Below, piece after piece: positions 47,412 through 55,155 of a DNA stretch of 64,000 bases. This DNA comes from Myxococcota bacterium (lineage in GTDB: Bacteria; Myxococcota_A; Polyangia; Polyangiales; Polyangiaceae), in contig CAUJEM010000019.1 in assembly GCA_963169915.1 (NCBI GenBank), positions 58,732 to 122,731 of the forward strand, given 5' to 3'. Made by a program: the position numbers and the translations under genes. Under the pieces are notes generated by a model. That model worked only from the letters and a program-made list of their open reading frames with translations. It had not been told where the DNA came from and ran no database searches. The stretch's first letter is position 1. Each line of letters starts with the position of its first letter.

Positions 47412-49433
47412 ATGGCCGATCTCGAGCTGCCCCCGTCCCTCGCCCCCCTGCGCCAGGCGCTCGTCGATCGCGGCTTCGAGGCGCTGACGCCCGTCCAAGC
47501 GGCGGTGCTCGCTCCTGAGCTCGCCGGGAAGGATCTCAGGATCTCCTCGCGGACGGGCTCCGGCAAGACGGTGGCGCTCGGGCTCGTGGTGGCGCCGCTG
47601 CTGCTCGGCGCCGCGCCGAGCGGGTCGGGCTGCCGGCCGCGCGCCCTGGTCGTCGCGCCGACGCGCGAGCTAGCGGCGCAGGTGGCCGGTGAGCTCGGCT
47701 GGCTCTTCGCGCCGCTCGGGGTGGGCGTGGCGGCCGTCACGGGCGGCACCAGCGTGCTCGGGGAGCGCCGCGCGCTCGCCAAGCGCCCCGGCGTCGTGGT
47801 GGCCACGCCGGGGCGGCTCTTGGATCACCTGGAGCACGGCGCCATCACGCCGACGGAGGTGGGCGCCATCGTGCTGGACGAGGCCGATCAGCTCCTGGAC
47901 CTCGGCTTTCGGGAGGCGCTCGAGCAGATCCTCGAGCGGATGCCCGCCGAGCGGCGCACCCACCTCGTGAGCGCCACCTTCGCGCCCAACGTGCTGGGCT
48001 TGGCGCAGCGCTACCAGCAGAGCGTGGGGGTGGTGCAGGCCACGCCCACGGGCAGCGCGCACGCGGACATCGAGCACGTCATCCACCCGGTGGCGCGCGG
48101 GGAGCGCTTCGACGCGCTCGTCAACGTGCTCTTGCTGGCGCCCGAGGAGCTGACGCTCATCTTCGTGCGCACGCGCGCGGGCTGCGCGGAGCTGGCGCAA
48201 GAGTTGGTGGGCGCGGGCTTCACGGCCGCGTCGCTCTCGGGGGACATGGAGCAGCGCGAGCGCACGCGCACGCTGGACGCCTTCCGCGCCGGCACGCTGA
48301 AGCTGCTGGTGGCCACGGACGTCGCGGCGCGCGGCATCGACGTGCTCGAGATCGCGCGCGTCATCCACTTCGATCCGGCGGACGATCCCGACACGTACAC
48401 ACACCGCAGCGGGCGCACCGGGCGCGCGGGCCGCAAGGGGCGGAGCCTCTCGCTCTGCGAGGCCAGCCAGCGCCGGCGGGTGACGCTGCTGCTCGAGCGC
48501 GCGCGCACGGCCTTCACCGTCGAGCCGGTGCCCACGCGCGCGGAGCTGGTGCGCGCCGCGGAGGAGCGCCTCGTCACGGAGCTGAGCACGAGCGAGCCCT
48601 CGCCGAAGCACGCCGCGCTGGTCGAGCGGCTGCTCGCGAGCGCGGAGCCGGCCGCGCTGCTCGGCGCGCTGCTCGAGCGCGTCCGGCTCGGCGGCCCCGC
48701 GCGACCGCGCAACGTCACGCCCGTGATCGTGACGCCCGCGCGCACGGACACCAGGCTCCGCGACCAGCCGCGGCGCAGCGCCGCCCCGGAGCGCTTCAAG
48801 GAGCGTCCGCCCCGCGCCCCCTTTCACGAGGGCGCCAAGCCCCGCCCGCCGCGCCCCGCGCCGGACCAGGCCAACGAGGCGCCCCCCCGACGCCCGCCGC
48901 GCCCGGCGCCAGAGCCCTTCGAGCGCCGCCCGAGCGCGCCCCAGGCCGAGGACTACGCGAGCTTCAGCATCAACTGGGGCACCCAGCAGGGCGCGGACGC
49001 GCGGCGGCGGGTGGCGCTGCTCTGCCGGCGCGGTGACATCCGGGGCGCGGACATCGGGGCCATCCGTGTGGGCCCACGCCAAGCCACGTTCCAGATCGCG
49101 CGCGGCGCGGCGCGGCGCTTCGCCGAGCGCGCGCAAGAGCCGGACGCGCGCGATCCACGGCTCGTCATCCGGCCGTTCCAGGAGCGCGCCGGGGCGCCAC
49201 CGCACCTGCCGTCGAGCCCCTTCGCCAGCGCCGGACCCTTCACGGCCCCCGCCGCGCCCCGGCGCGGCCCCGCGCCTCCCCCGGAGGACGCCCCCCCGCG
49301 CCGCGCGCCGCGCCCGCGCGACCCTGGCGCGCGCACGCGTCACGTGGCGCTGCTCCCCGAGGGGCCACGCCTCGTCTCACCCGACGCCCCCGGCAGCGCC
49401 CCGCGCAAGCCGAAGCGCCCGAAGCGCCCCTGA
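47412..49433 (+). CDS. DEAD-box RNA helicase with a DbpA-type RNA-binding domain
   Basis: 673 aa from the ATG at 47412. Helicase motifs: Q motif GFEALTPVQ, I SRTGSGKT, Ia PTRELA, II LDEADQ, III SAT, IV IFVRTRAG, V ATDVAARGIDV, VI HRSGRTGRAGRKG. Residues about 375-510 are variable, with long Arg/Pro-rich low-complexity tracts. Residues about 515-590 form a DbpA/DeaD-type RNA-recognition domain (NWGTQQGADARRRVALLCRRGDI, RVGPRQATFQIA), which in relatives binds 23S rRNA hairpin 92 or other structured RNA. The last 80 residues are Pro/Arg-rich. Likely role: ribosome assembly or RNA remodelling. It diverges from dedA (about 137 bp between starts). Confidence 0.93.
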   Translation: MADLELPPSLAPLRQALVDRGFEALTPVQAAVLAPELAGKDLRISSRTGSGKTVALGLVVAPLLLGAAPSGSGCRPRALVVAPTRELAAQVAGELGWLFAPLGVGVAAVTGGTSVLGERRALAKRPGVVVATPGRLLDHLEHGAITPTEVGAIVLDEADQLLDLGFREALEQILERMPAERRTHLVSATFAPNVLGLAQRYQQSVGVVQATPTGSAHADIEHVIHPVARGERFDALVNVLLLAPEELTLIFVRTRAGCAELAQELVGAGFTAASLSGDMEQRERTRTLDAFRAGTLKLLVATDVAARGIDVLEIARVIHFDPADDPDTYTHRSGRTGRAGRKGRSLSLCEASQRRRVTLLLERARTAFTVEPVPTRAELVRAAEERLVTELSTSEPSPKHAALVERLLASAEPAALLGALLERVRLGGPARPRNVTPVIVTPARTDTRLRDQPRRSAAPERFKERPPRAPFHEGAKPRPPRPAPDQANEAPPRRPPRPAPEPFERRPSAPQAEDYASFSINWGTQQGADARRRVALLCRRGDIRGADIGAIRVGPRQATFQIARGAARRFAERAQEPDARDPRLVIRPFQERAGAPPHLPSSPFASAGPFTAPAAPRRGPAPPPEDAPPRRAPRPRDPGARTRHVALLPEGPRLVSPDAPGSAPRKPKRPKRP

Positions 49434-49464
49434 CGGCGCAGCCGGGCGCGGCGGGGGTCCGGGC

Positions 49465-50691
49465 TCAGCCCGCGTAGCCGTCCTCTCCGTGCTGAGTCAG
49501 GTCGAGTCCCTCGCGCTCGTCCGCGGTGCTCACCCGGAGCCCTATCAGGCGGTCGATGACCTTCAGGATCCCCACCGTGAGCACGACGGCGTACGCGGCG
49601 CTGACCACGCACGCGAGGAGCTGCAAGCCGAGCAGCCGAGGGTGACCGGCGAGCAGACCGTCGGCCCCCACGGCACCCGCCGCGCCCGGGAAGACCCGCT
49701 GGCGAGCAAACACCCCCGTGAGCAGCGCGCCGGTGAGGCCACCGACCCCGTGGACACCGAAGGCGTCGAGCGAGTCATCGTAGCCGAACCTGTACTTGGC
49801 CAGCACCGCCACGTAGCAGACCATGGCCGAGAGCAGGCCGATGAGCGCCGCCGCGACCAGCGTGACGTAGCCGGCCGCTGGTGTGATCGCGACGAGGCCC
49901 GCCACCACGCCCGAGGCGAGGCCGAGCGCGGTGGGCTTGCCTCGGTGCCACCACTCGACCGCCAGCCAGCCGAGCGCTCCCCCCGCGGCGCCCAGGTGCG
50001 TCGCCATGAAGGCCGTGGCCGCGAGCCACCCGCTGCTGAGCGCGCTGCCGGCGTTGAACCCAAACCACCCGAACCAGAGCAGGCCAGCGCCGGTGAGGGT
50101 CATCGTCAGGTTGTGGGGGAGCGGGCGCTCCTGGGGGTACTTGAGACGCTTTCCGACCATCAAGGCGCAGACGAGCGCCGACGCTCCAGCCGTGAGGTGC
50201 ACCACCGTCCCACCTGCGAAGTCGAGCGCGCCCAGCTCGAGGAGCCAGCCGCCCTCGGCCCAGACCCAATGCGCGACGGGGAAGTAGACGAGCGTGCACC
50301 AGGCGACCACGAACGCGAGGTACGCCGAGAACTTCATGCGCTCCGCGAAGGCCCCGGAGATGAGCGCCGGAGTGATGACGGCGAACATCATCTGGAAGGC
50401 GCAGAACGCGAGGCTGGGCACCGTACCGTGGGCCTCCGTCGCGAGGCTCCCGAGCCCCACGAGCGACAGATCCCCGATGAGCCCGCCGTGGCTTGGGCCG
50501 AACGAGAGCGAGTAGCCGTACAGCAGCCAGAGGACGCTCACGACCGGGATGGCCGCGAGCGAGTACATCAGCGTGGACAGCACGTTCTTCCGGCGGACCA
50601 TGCCGCCGTAGAAGAGCGCTAGCGCCGGGGTCATCAGCAAGACGAGCGCGGTGCTCACCAGCAGCCACGCGGTATCACCTGGGTCGATCAT
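49465..50691 (-). CDS. amt: Amt/MEP/Rh family ammonium transporter
   Basis: 408 aa with the ATG at 50691, which is the N-terminus expected for Amt (MIDPGDTAWLLVSTALVLLMTPALALFYGG, TM1). Signature segments: TALVLLMTPALALFYGG, DFAGGTVVHLTAGASALV and LGLASGVVAGLVAITPAAGYV, together with the FGVHGVGGLTGALLTG block holding one of the two pore histidines. The pore Phe gate lies in GAFAERMKF. The C-terminal cytosolic tail (GLRVSTADEREGLDLTQHGEDGYAG) has the elements that bind GlnK in relatives, but no glnK gene is adjacent, which is uncommon. Imports ammonium. A decayed PEP-utilising enzyme lies upstream on the same strand. Confidence 0.95.
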   Translation of the reverse strand: MIDPGDTAWLLVSTALVLLMTPALALFYGGMVRRKNVLSTLMYSLAAIPVVSVLWLLYGYSLSFGPSHGGLIGDLSLVGLGSLATEAHGTVPSLAFCAFQMMFAVITPALISGAFAERMKFSAYLAFVVAWCTLVYFPVAHWVWAEGGWLLELGALDFAGGTVVHLTAGASALVCALMVGKRLKYPQERPLPHNLTMTLTGAGLLWFGWFGFNAGSALSSGWLAATAFMATHLGAAGGALGWLAVEWWHRGKPTALGLASGVVAGLVAITPAAGYVTLVAAALIGLLSAMVCYVAVLAKYRFGYDDSLDAFGVHGVGGLTGALLTGVFARQRVFPGAAGAVGADGLLAGHPRLLGLQLLACVVSAAYAVVLTVGILKVIDRLIGLRVSTADEREGLDLTQHGEDGYAG

Positions 50692-50767
50692 CACTGGGTG
50701 ATTGAACCCGGCGCGAGTTTCGTCGGCGTTTCGGGACGGTGTTCGGCGACGACACGCCGAGCGAAGC

Positions 50768-51175
50768 TCACCACGGCGGGCACGCCGCCGGCTTCGCCGT
50801 GTCCGCGCTGCCACCCACCACGACGCGCAGGTCCTCCGGCAGCGAGGCGCACCCGCGCTCCGTCCCCGGCCCCGCCGGGATGCCATGCTCCCGCGCGGTG
50901 ATGGCCGCGTGCGACCGCGGGCCCACCACGTCCGCGGCGACGGCCGCGGCAAGCCCGAGCTCCGAGGGCCACGTTGGCTCCGTGGTGGGACACGCCGGCG
51001 CCTCCCCCGCCTGGAGCTCGGCGAGGTCCTCCACGCCCAGCACCGCCGCACCGGCCCCTCCGCAACGCCAGGGTTGCCAGGGAAGGCCCCCGGCGGCCCC
51101 GCGACGCTGGCGTTCTGCAGACCCTCCGCGGCGCCCGAGGAGCGCGCCGCGACAACGTTGGACGCGCCCACGCGC
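50768..51175 (-). pseudogene. Decayed PEP-utilising enzyme (PEP synthase/rifampicin phosphotransferase type)
   Basis: Read on the minus strand, two frames show pieces of one enzyme. First, near 51100-51175, VVAARSSGAAEGLQNASVAG matches the N-terminal nucleotide-binding motif AVRSSATAEDLPDASFAGQ of PEP synthase. It runs directly into GNPGVAEGPVR, the start of the phosphohistidine domain (normally hundreds of residues later). Then, after a frameshift, AVLGVEDLAELQAGE, GLAAAVAADVVGPRSHAAIT and AREHGIPAG give the swivelling domain with the catalytic His in SHAAI, ending at the stop at 50768. So a large internal deletion and a frameshift have destroyed the gene. Parents phosphorylate pyruvate or rifamycins via a phospho-His. 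Confidence 0.7.
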
Positions 51176-51227
51176 GAGCCCTTGTCGAAGGCGGCGGGGT
51201 TCGTTATGCGGGCAGGCTTCTCTCCCT

Positions 51228-51232
51228 GGAGG
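51228..51232 (+). promoter_or_regulatory. Strong Shine-Dalgarno GGAGG for serA
   Basis: GGAGG ends five bases before the GTG at 51238. It decides the start of the phosphoglycerate dehydrogenase gene: the open frame continues 264 nt upstream, but there it overlaps the decayed PEP-utilising gene and shows no dehydrogenase similarity. Confidence 0.8.
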
Positions 51233-51237
51233 TGCCC

Positions 51238-52170
51238 GTGACCTATTCCGTCCTGCTCGCCACTGAAAAGCCCTTCTCCGCCGCCGCCCGTCAGCAGGTC
51301 GTCGGCATCCTCGAGCAGGCGGGGTACGCGGTCACCGTCCTCGAGCGCTACGCCTCGAAGGCGGAGCTGTCGAGCGCCATTGCCGGGGCGCACGCCGTCA
51401 TCGTCCGGAGCGACATCATCGACGCGGAGGTGCTGGCCGCGGCCAAGGAGCTGAAGCTCGTGGTGCGGGCCGGCGCCGGCTACGACACCGTGGACACCGC
51501 GAGGGCCAAGGCGCTGGGCGTGGCCGTGATGAACACCCCGGGCCAGAACGCCAACGCGGTGGCGGAGCTGGTGTTCGGCATGCTGCTCTACGTGCTGCGC
51601 GGGCGCTTCGACGGCAAGACGGGCCGTGAGCTGCGCGGCGGCTCGCTCGGCCTGCACGCCTTCGGCGCCGTGGGGCGCGCGGTGGCCACCATCGCGCAGG
51701 GGTTCGGGATGAAGGTCCACGCCTTCGATCCCTTCGTGGAGCCCAGCGCGCTCGAGGCCCTCGGCGTCACGCCCGTGACCCAGGTGGAGCAGCTCTACGA
51801 GCGCTCGCAGTACGTCTCGCTGCACATCCCAGCCACGCCGGAGACACGCGGCTCCATCGGCAAGGCGCTGCTCGAGCGCATGCCGGCTGGTGCCACGCTG
51901 ATCAACACCGCGCGCAAGGAGGTCATCGACGAGGCGGGCCTGCTCGAGACCTTCGCGGCCCGTGCAGATTTCCGTTACCTGTCGGACGTCGCGCCCAGCG
52001 CGGCCACGCTCGCGGAGCTCGAGGCCAAGTACGCCCAGCGCTTCTACTGCACGCCCGCCAAGATGGGCGCACAGACGGAGGAGGCCAACGTGAACGCGGG
52101 GTTGGCGGCCGCGCGGCAGATCGTCGGCTTCTTCGAGCGTGGGGAGCGGCGCTTCATCGTCAACGCCTGA
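51238..52170 (+). CDS. serA: D-3-phosphoglycerate dehydrogenase, short lysine-type (Entamoeba-like)
   Basis: 310 aa from the GTG at 51238. It has only the substrate and NAD domains of the D-2-hydroxyacid dehydrogenase fold, with no ACT or ASB regulatory domain. Key parts: active-site VRAGAGYDTVDT (Arg), NAVAELVFGMLLYVLRG, the NAD loop LGLHAFGAVGRAVA (one Gly of GxGxxG is Ala-shifted), HIPATPETRGSIG and NTARKEVIDE. At the catalytic-His position most SerA enzymes have TPHxGA; here it reads TPAKMGAQTEEANVNAG, the form seen in the Entamoeba-type enzymes in which a Lys replaces His. It catalyses the first step of serine synthesis. It probably escapes serine feedback, as the regulatory domains are missing; that is inference. 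Confidence 0.9.
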   Translation: MTYSVLLATEKPFSAAARQQVVGILEQAGYAVTVLERYASKAELSSAIAGAHAVIVRSDIIDAEVLAAAKELKLVVRAGAGYDTVDTARAKALGVAVMNTPGQNANAVAELVFGMLLYVLRGRFDGKTGRELRGGSLGLHAFGAVGRAVATIAQGFGMKVHAFDPFVEPSALEALGVTPVTQVEQLYERSQYVSLHIPATPETRGSIGKALLERMPAGATLINTARKEVIDEAGLLETFAARADFRYLSDVAPSAATLAELEAKYAQRFYCTPAKMGAQTEEANVNAGLAAARQIVGFFERGERRFIVNA

Positions 52171-52194
52171 CGGCGCCCGCCACGAGGTGGTCCG

Positions 52195-52458
52195 CTAGGA
52201 GTCGCGCCGCGGCTCGCCACCCTTGGCGACCGCAGCGACCTCGCCTGGCGCGCCATGCCAAGCCTCACGCCGTGGCTCGCTGCTCTCGCTGAGCTGGCGC
52301 TGCGGCGGCGGCGGCGGCTCCTCGTCCGCCAAGCCCTTCTTGAAGCTCTTGATGCCCTCGCCGAGGCCCTTGCCCACCTGGCCCAGCCGCGCTGGCCCGA
52401 ACACGAGCAGCACGATGACGAGCACGATGATCCAGTGACCGAGGCTGAGGCTTCCCAT
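52195..52458 (-). CDS. tatA: Sec-independent translocase protein TatA/TatE
   Basis: 87 aa. The N-terminal TM helix ([16 protein letters not shown]), the hinge [23 protein letters not shown] and the acidic DEE are textbook TatA. TatA oligomers form the pore of the twin-arginine pathway, which exports folded proteins. The C-terminal 40 residues are variable and contain a PPPPP tract. tatB and tatC are not in the window, so this is an orphan tatA, as is common in myxobacteria. It is convergent with serA (24 bp). Confidence 0.95.
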   Translation of the reverse strand: MGSLSLGHWIIVLVIVLLVFGPARLGQVGKGLGEGIKSFKKGLADEEPPPPPQRQLSESSEPRREAWHGAPGEVAAVAKGGEPRRDS

Positions 52459-52541
52459 GTGACGGCTCCGACGCGGCCTGTGAGCGCCGCGCCTTCAGTG
52501 TGGCGCACTCGAGTACGCTCGTCCACGCCCGGCGCGCGTGT

Positions 52542-53402
52542 TCAGCGCTGAGCCGCCTTCACGGGCCCTTCCGCCAAGATATTGACGTCATAGTCGCCGC
52601 GGCCGGCGGCGAGTAGCTGGTCCATCCGTGCCGCCAGGCCGGGCAGGACGGCCAGCGGCAGCTCCCCCGCGGTCTCCAGCATCAGGCGCACGTCCTTGCG
52701 CGCCATGCTGAGCGCGAAGTCCGGCTCGAACTTCCCGCGCGCCATCCGTGAGCCTCGCCCCGGCAGCCCGGCGCCCGGGTTGAACTGCTGGAACAGCTCC
52801 ATGACCTGCTCCGGCGCGACGCCCACCGCCTGACCCAGCGTCAGCACGTCCGCGATGGCGCCCGAGAGGCTCAAGATCATGGCGTTGCCGAAGAGCTTGT
52901 AGGCGGCGGCCAGCTCCGGCCGCTCGCCGAGCCACCACACCTTGCCCGTCATGCCGGCGAGCCAAGGCTCCGCGCGCTCGAAGCGCGCCCGCGGCCCGCT
53001 GCTGAGTATGAGGCCTTGACGCTCCTTGCACATGCGGGGCGACATGAAGACGGGCGCGTGCAGGTACTGCACCCCCTGCTGCTCCAGCCTCTGGGAGCGC
53101 GCCGCGGTGGGCCCGGGCGCCGTGGTCGTGTGGTCCACCACCAACGCGCCCGGCGCGAGCGCCGAGACGACGCCGCCAAGCACCTCGTCCACCGCCGCGT
53201 CGTCCGAGAGCACCACGTGCACCCGCTGAGCGCCGCGCACCGCCTCCGCCGCGGAGGCCGCGATCTCCACGCCCTGCTCCGCGAGCGGCTGCGCCTTGCT
53301 CGCGCTGCGGTTCCACGCGCGCACCGCGTGGCCGGTGGCGACCAGCCCCTCCACCATCCCCGCCCCAATGAACCCGGTGCCCAAGAACGCTAGCTTTTCC
53401 AT
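52542..53402 (-). CDS. NAD(P)-dependent beta-hydroxyacid dehydrogenase family protein
   Basis: 286 aa from the ATG at 53402. The N-terminal Rossmann motif is LAFLGTGFIGAGMVEGL (GxGxxG) with a WNRS tail after strand 2, indicating NADP preference because of the Arg. It also carries the family blocks DHTTTAPGPTAARS (signature of the 6-phosphogluconate/3-hydroxyisobutyrate group), LHAPVFMSPR and, in the all-helical C-domain, the catalytic lysine in AAAYKLFGNAM. Substrates in the family include 3-hydroxyisobutyrate, tartronate semialdehyde and succinic semialdehyde; imine reductases also belong here. Substrate not decidable. It lies upstream of the tatA gene on the same strand (about 83 bp). Confidence 0.9.
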   Translation of the reverse strand: MEKLAFLGTGFIGAGMVEGLVATGHAVRAWNRSASKAQPLAEQGVEIAASAAEAVRGAQRVHVVLSDDAAVDEVLGGVVSALAPGALVVDHTTTAPGPTAARSQRLEQQGVQYLHAPVFMSPRMCKERQGLILSSGPRARFERAEPWLAGMTGKVWWLGERPELAAAYKLFGNAMILSLSGAIADVLTLGQAVGVAPEQVMELFQQFNPGAGLPGRGSRMARGKFEPDFALSMARKDVRLMLETAGELPLAVLPGLAARMDQLLAAGRGDYDVNILAEGPVKAAQR

Positions 53403-54001
53403 GCCGAGCGCCGTGCTAGCACCCGCGACGCAGCGCTCCAAACCTCCGCCAGGCGCCGCGCCCACCCTCGACGCGGCCGCTCCCGAAGCCACCCACGCAC
53501 GAGCGCGGGGCGGCGCCCGACCGGGCGGCCACGGTGCCGCGGAGCACGCAGGCGCGGTGGCCGCCTTCGGTGCTGCCGGCGAAGAGCCTCTCGAGGCGCG
53601 GCTTGGCGACGTGCTGGAGCGCGCCCCCCTGGCTTCGACACCGCGCCACGCCACCCTCGCGCGGGGCGGGAGGCTTGGGGATGACGACCTTCGACCCGGC
53701 GCCGTCGGTGGTCCCCAGGAGCCAGCGAGCAACGGCTCTTAGCGCGAGCCCTCGAGCACCGTCCCGCCAACGACGCGGGACCTGAGCCCGCACGATCGAA
53801 CCCCCAGAGCCTTCGCCGCGGCGCCACGGACACCCAAGCCAACACACCCCGCGGCGAGCGTCACGACCGCTCGCCCGCGAGCATGCCGGCGCCGCCTTCA
53901 CAATGCCCGACGGGTACGTCGTTGGTGAGCAGGTGACGGATGGGTCGTGAGCAGGTAGCGCAGCAAGTCGGGAACGACCCGCTCGGTGAGGGCAGTCGTC
54001 T
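53403..54001. other. Intergenic region, 599 bp, no intact gene
   Basis: All six frames are interrupted or read as low-complexity Arg/Pro/Ala. One minus-strand stretch, near 53578-53660, reads GGALQHVAKPRLERLFAGS, which is faintly like the N-terminus of IS200/REP-type (Y1) transposases; the HUH motif and the rest are missing, so I do not call it a pseudogene. Its position between the dehydrogenase and the end of the ATPase-PIN-RNA ligase operon makes it a possible junction of an inserted segment. Confidence 0.5.
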
Positions 54002-54697
54002 TCAGCGCCACGCGTTCACCCCCTCGGCGAGCTGGTTCTCCTCGATCGCGCGCTTCGACCAGTGCTCGTCGATGGCTTGGACGAACTCGGCGCGGACCAA
54101 CTTCGCTCGCGCCGTCAGCACGCCGTTCGCCTCGCGGCGCACGTACAGCCCCTCTGCGGGGCCCTCGGTGAGCCTCGACTGCCCGAGCAGGCGCGTGAGC
54201 GCCTCGACGGTCTGCTGGCCTCGCCCGAGCTCTGGTACCGTCAGGACCCCTAGCCGCTCGGCCAGCGCGTTGCGCCGCTCGACGTCCCAGAACTCGTCGC
54301 GCTCTCGGTCATACACGTCGAAGGCGAGGAACCAGTCGGGAAGCCGTGTGTAGCGCACGCTGTGCACCGCGTAGCACCACTCTCCAAAGAGCATGAGGTT
54401 CGTACCCAGCGCCGCGGCGAGCGCGTGGGCTCTCGACGACAACCACCGCCGCAAGGGTCGCCACTGACCGTCGAGGCCCGCGCCCTCGAGGTACCGCCCG
54501 CGATTCTGAGCACGCAGCGCACCATCCTCGCCCACGGAGAAGCCCAGGTTTGCCCCGTCCACCTTCTCCTCGACCACGACCTCGCCGGACAGCAGCTCCC
54601 TCACCTCGTGGGGTGCGAGCAGCTTGTCGCCCCGCGGGCTCCCCTTGCCCAGCCACGCGACGTGCGGCGTGTGCGGGAAACGGAAGAAGTCCGTCAT
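54002..54697 (-). CDS. RNA ligase family protein (PF09414/Rnl2-like nucleotidyltransferase)
   Basis: 231 aa. All ligase motifs are visible: I EEKVDGAN with the lysine (K45) that takes AMP, the R66 region NRGRYL, III LFGEWCYAVHS, IIIa FLAFDVYD, IV EGLYVRRE and V ARAKLVR. This is a stand-alone adenylyltransferase domain, as in RNA ligase 2 and the DRB0094 family, without an OB fold. Such enzymes seal nicked RNA. The gene is last in an operon: its start overlaps the PIN-fold gene by 4 nt, and that gene overlaps the AAA ATPase by 8 nt. So ligase, nuclease and ATPase are made together; a repair or immunity role for the ligase is inference. Confidence 0.9.
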   Translation of the reverse strand: MTDFFRFPHTPHVAWLGKGSPRGDKLLAPHEVRELLSGEVVVEEKVDGANLGFSVGEDGALRAQNRGRYLEGAGLDGQWRPLRRWLSSRAHALAAALGTNLMLFGEWCYAVHSVRYTRLPDWFLAFDVYDRERDEFWDVERRNALAERLGVLTVPELGRGQQTVEALTRLLGQSRLTEGPAEGLYVRREANGVLTARAKLVRAEFVQAIDEHWSKRAIEENQLAEGVNAWR

Positions 54698-55155
54698 GGG
54701 AGCAGCTCCACGACGACGATGTCGTGCGCCCTGAGCGCCGCTTCGTGCTGCTTCCAGTCACTGTCAGCGGCGTTGACGATCTGGACGTTCGCCGGGTCGT
54801 TCAGCGCCGCGGCGACGAACTTCTTGTCCGAATTGTCGACGGCAGCGAGGCCAGGAGGCACGACGCCGTAGCCGTTCCCATCGTACTGCACCGGCTCCGT
54901 ACGCAGGCAGGCTTGGAGCTTGTGGTGCACCACCTGAAGGCCAAAATGCTGGCCATTCAGCTTGCGGTTGTACTCCTCGTAGATCTTCCAAGCCGTGTCG
55001 AGGACGAGCTTCCGCTCCGCGTCGTCACGGAACGCGGCCAGCCAGTCGAAGACCACCTCGATGCCGTCGGCGTCGACGCTGACATCGCCGTACCTCGGCT
55101 CGACCGCAGCGCTACCGACGATGAGCACGTTCGTGTCAACGAGGTGGTCAGCCAC
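54694..55155 (-). CDS. PIN-like RNase domain protein
   Basis: 153 aa. It has the PIN-fold signature: an N-terminal strand with an Asp (HLVDTNVLIVGS, D7), an acidic mid-region (KIYEEY, E60/E61), the typical DNSDKKFVAAAL block (D107, D110) in the third position and the last acidic site ADSDWKQH (D131/D133). PIN domains are Mg2+-dependent RNases, including VapC toxins and tRNA or rRNA cutters. It is larger than most VapC proteins (about 130 aa), and no antitoxin-like gene is adjacent. It lies between the DUF3696-type ATPase (8-nt overlap) and the RNA ligase (4-nt overlap). No signal peptide. The target RNA is unknown. Confidence 0.82.
   Translation of the reverse strand: MADHLVDTNVLIVGSAAVEPRYGDVSVDADGIEVVFDWLAAFRDDAERKLVLDTAWKIYEEYNRKLNGQHFGLQVVHHKLQACLRTEPVQYDGNGYGVVPPGLAAVDNSDKKFVAAALNDPANVQIVNAADSDWKQHEAALRAHDIVVVELLP

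Noticed and set aside
50692..51825. N-terminal extension of amt by several hundred codons
   Set aside because: It covers the decayed PEP-utilising gene and then antisense serA; Amt proteins begin at the TM1 region reached by the ATG at 50691.
53578..53660. IS200/REP (Y1) transposase remnant on the minus strand
   Set aside because: Only GGALQHVAKPRLERLF resembles the family start; HUH motif and catalytic Tyr are absent.
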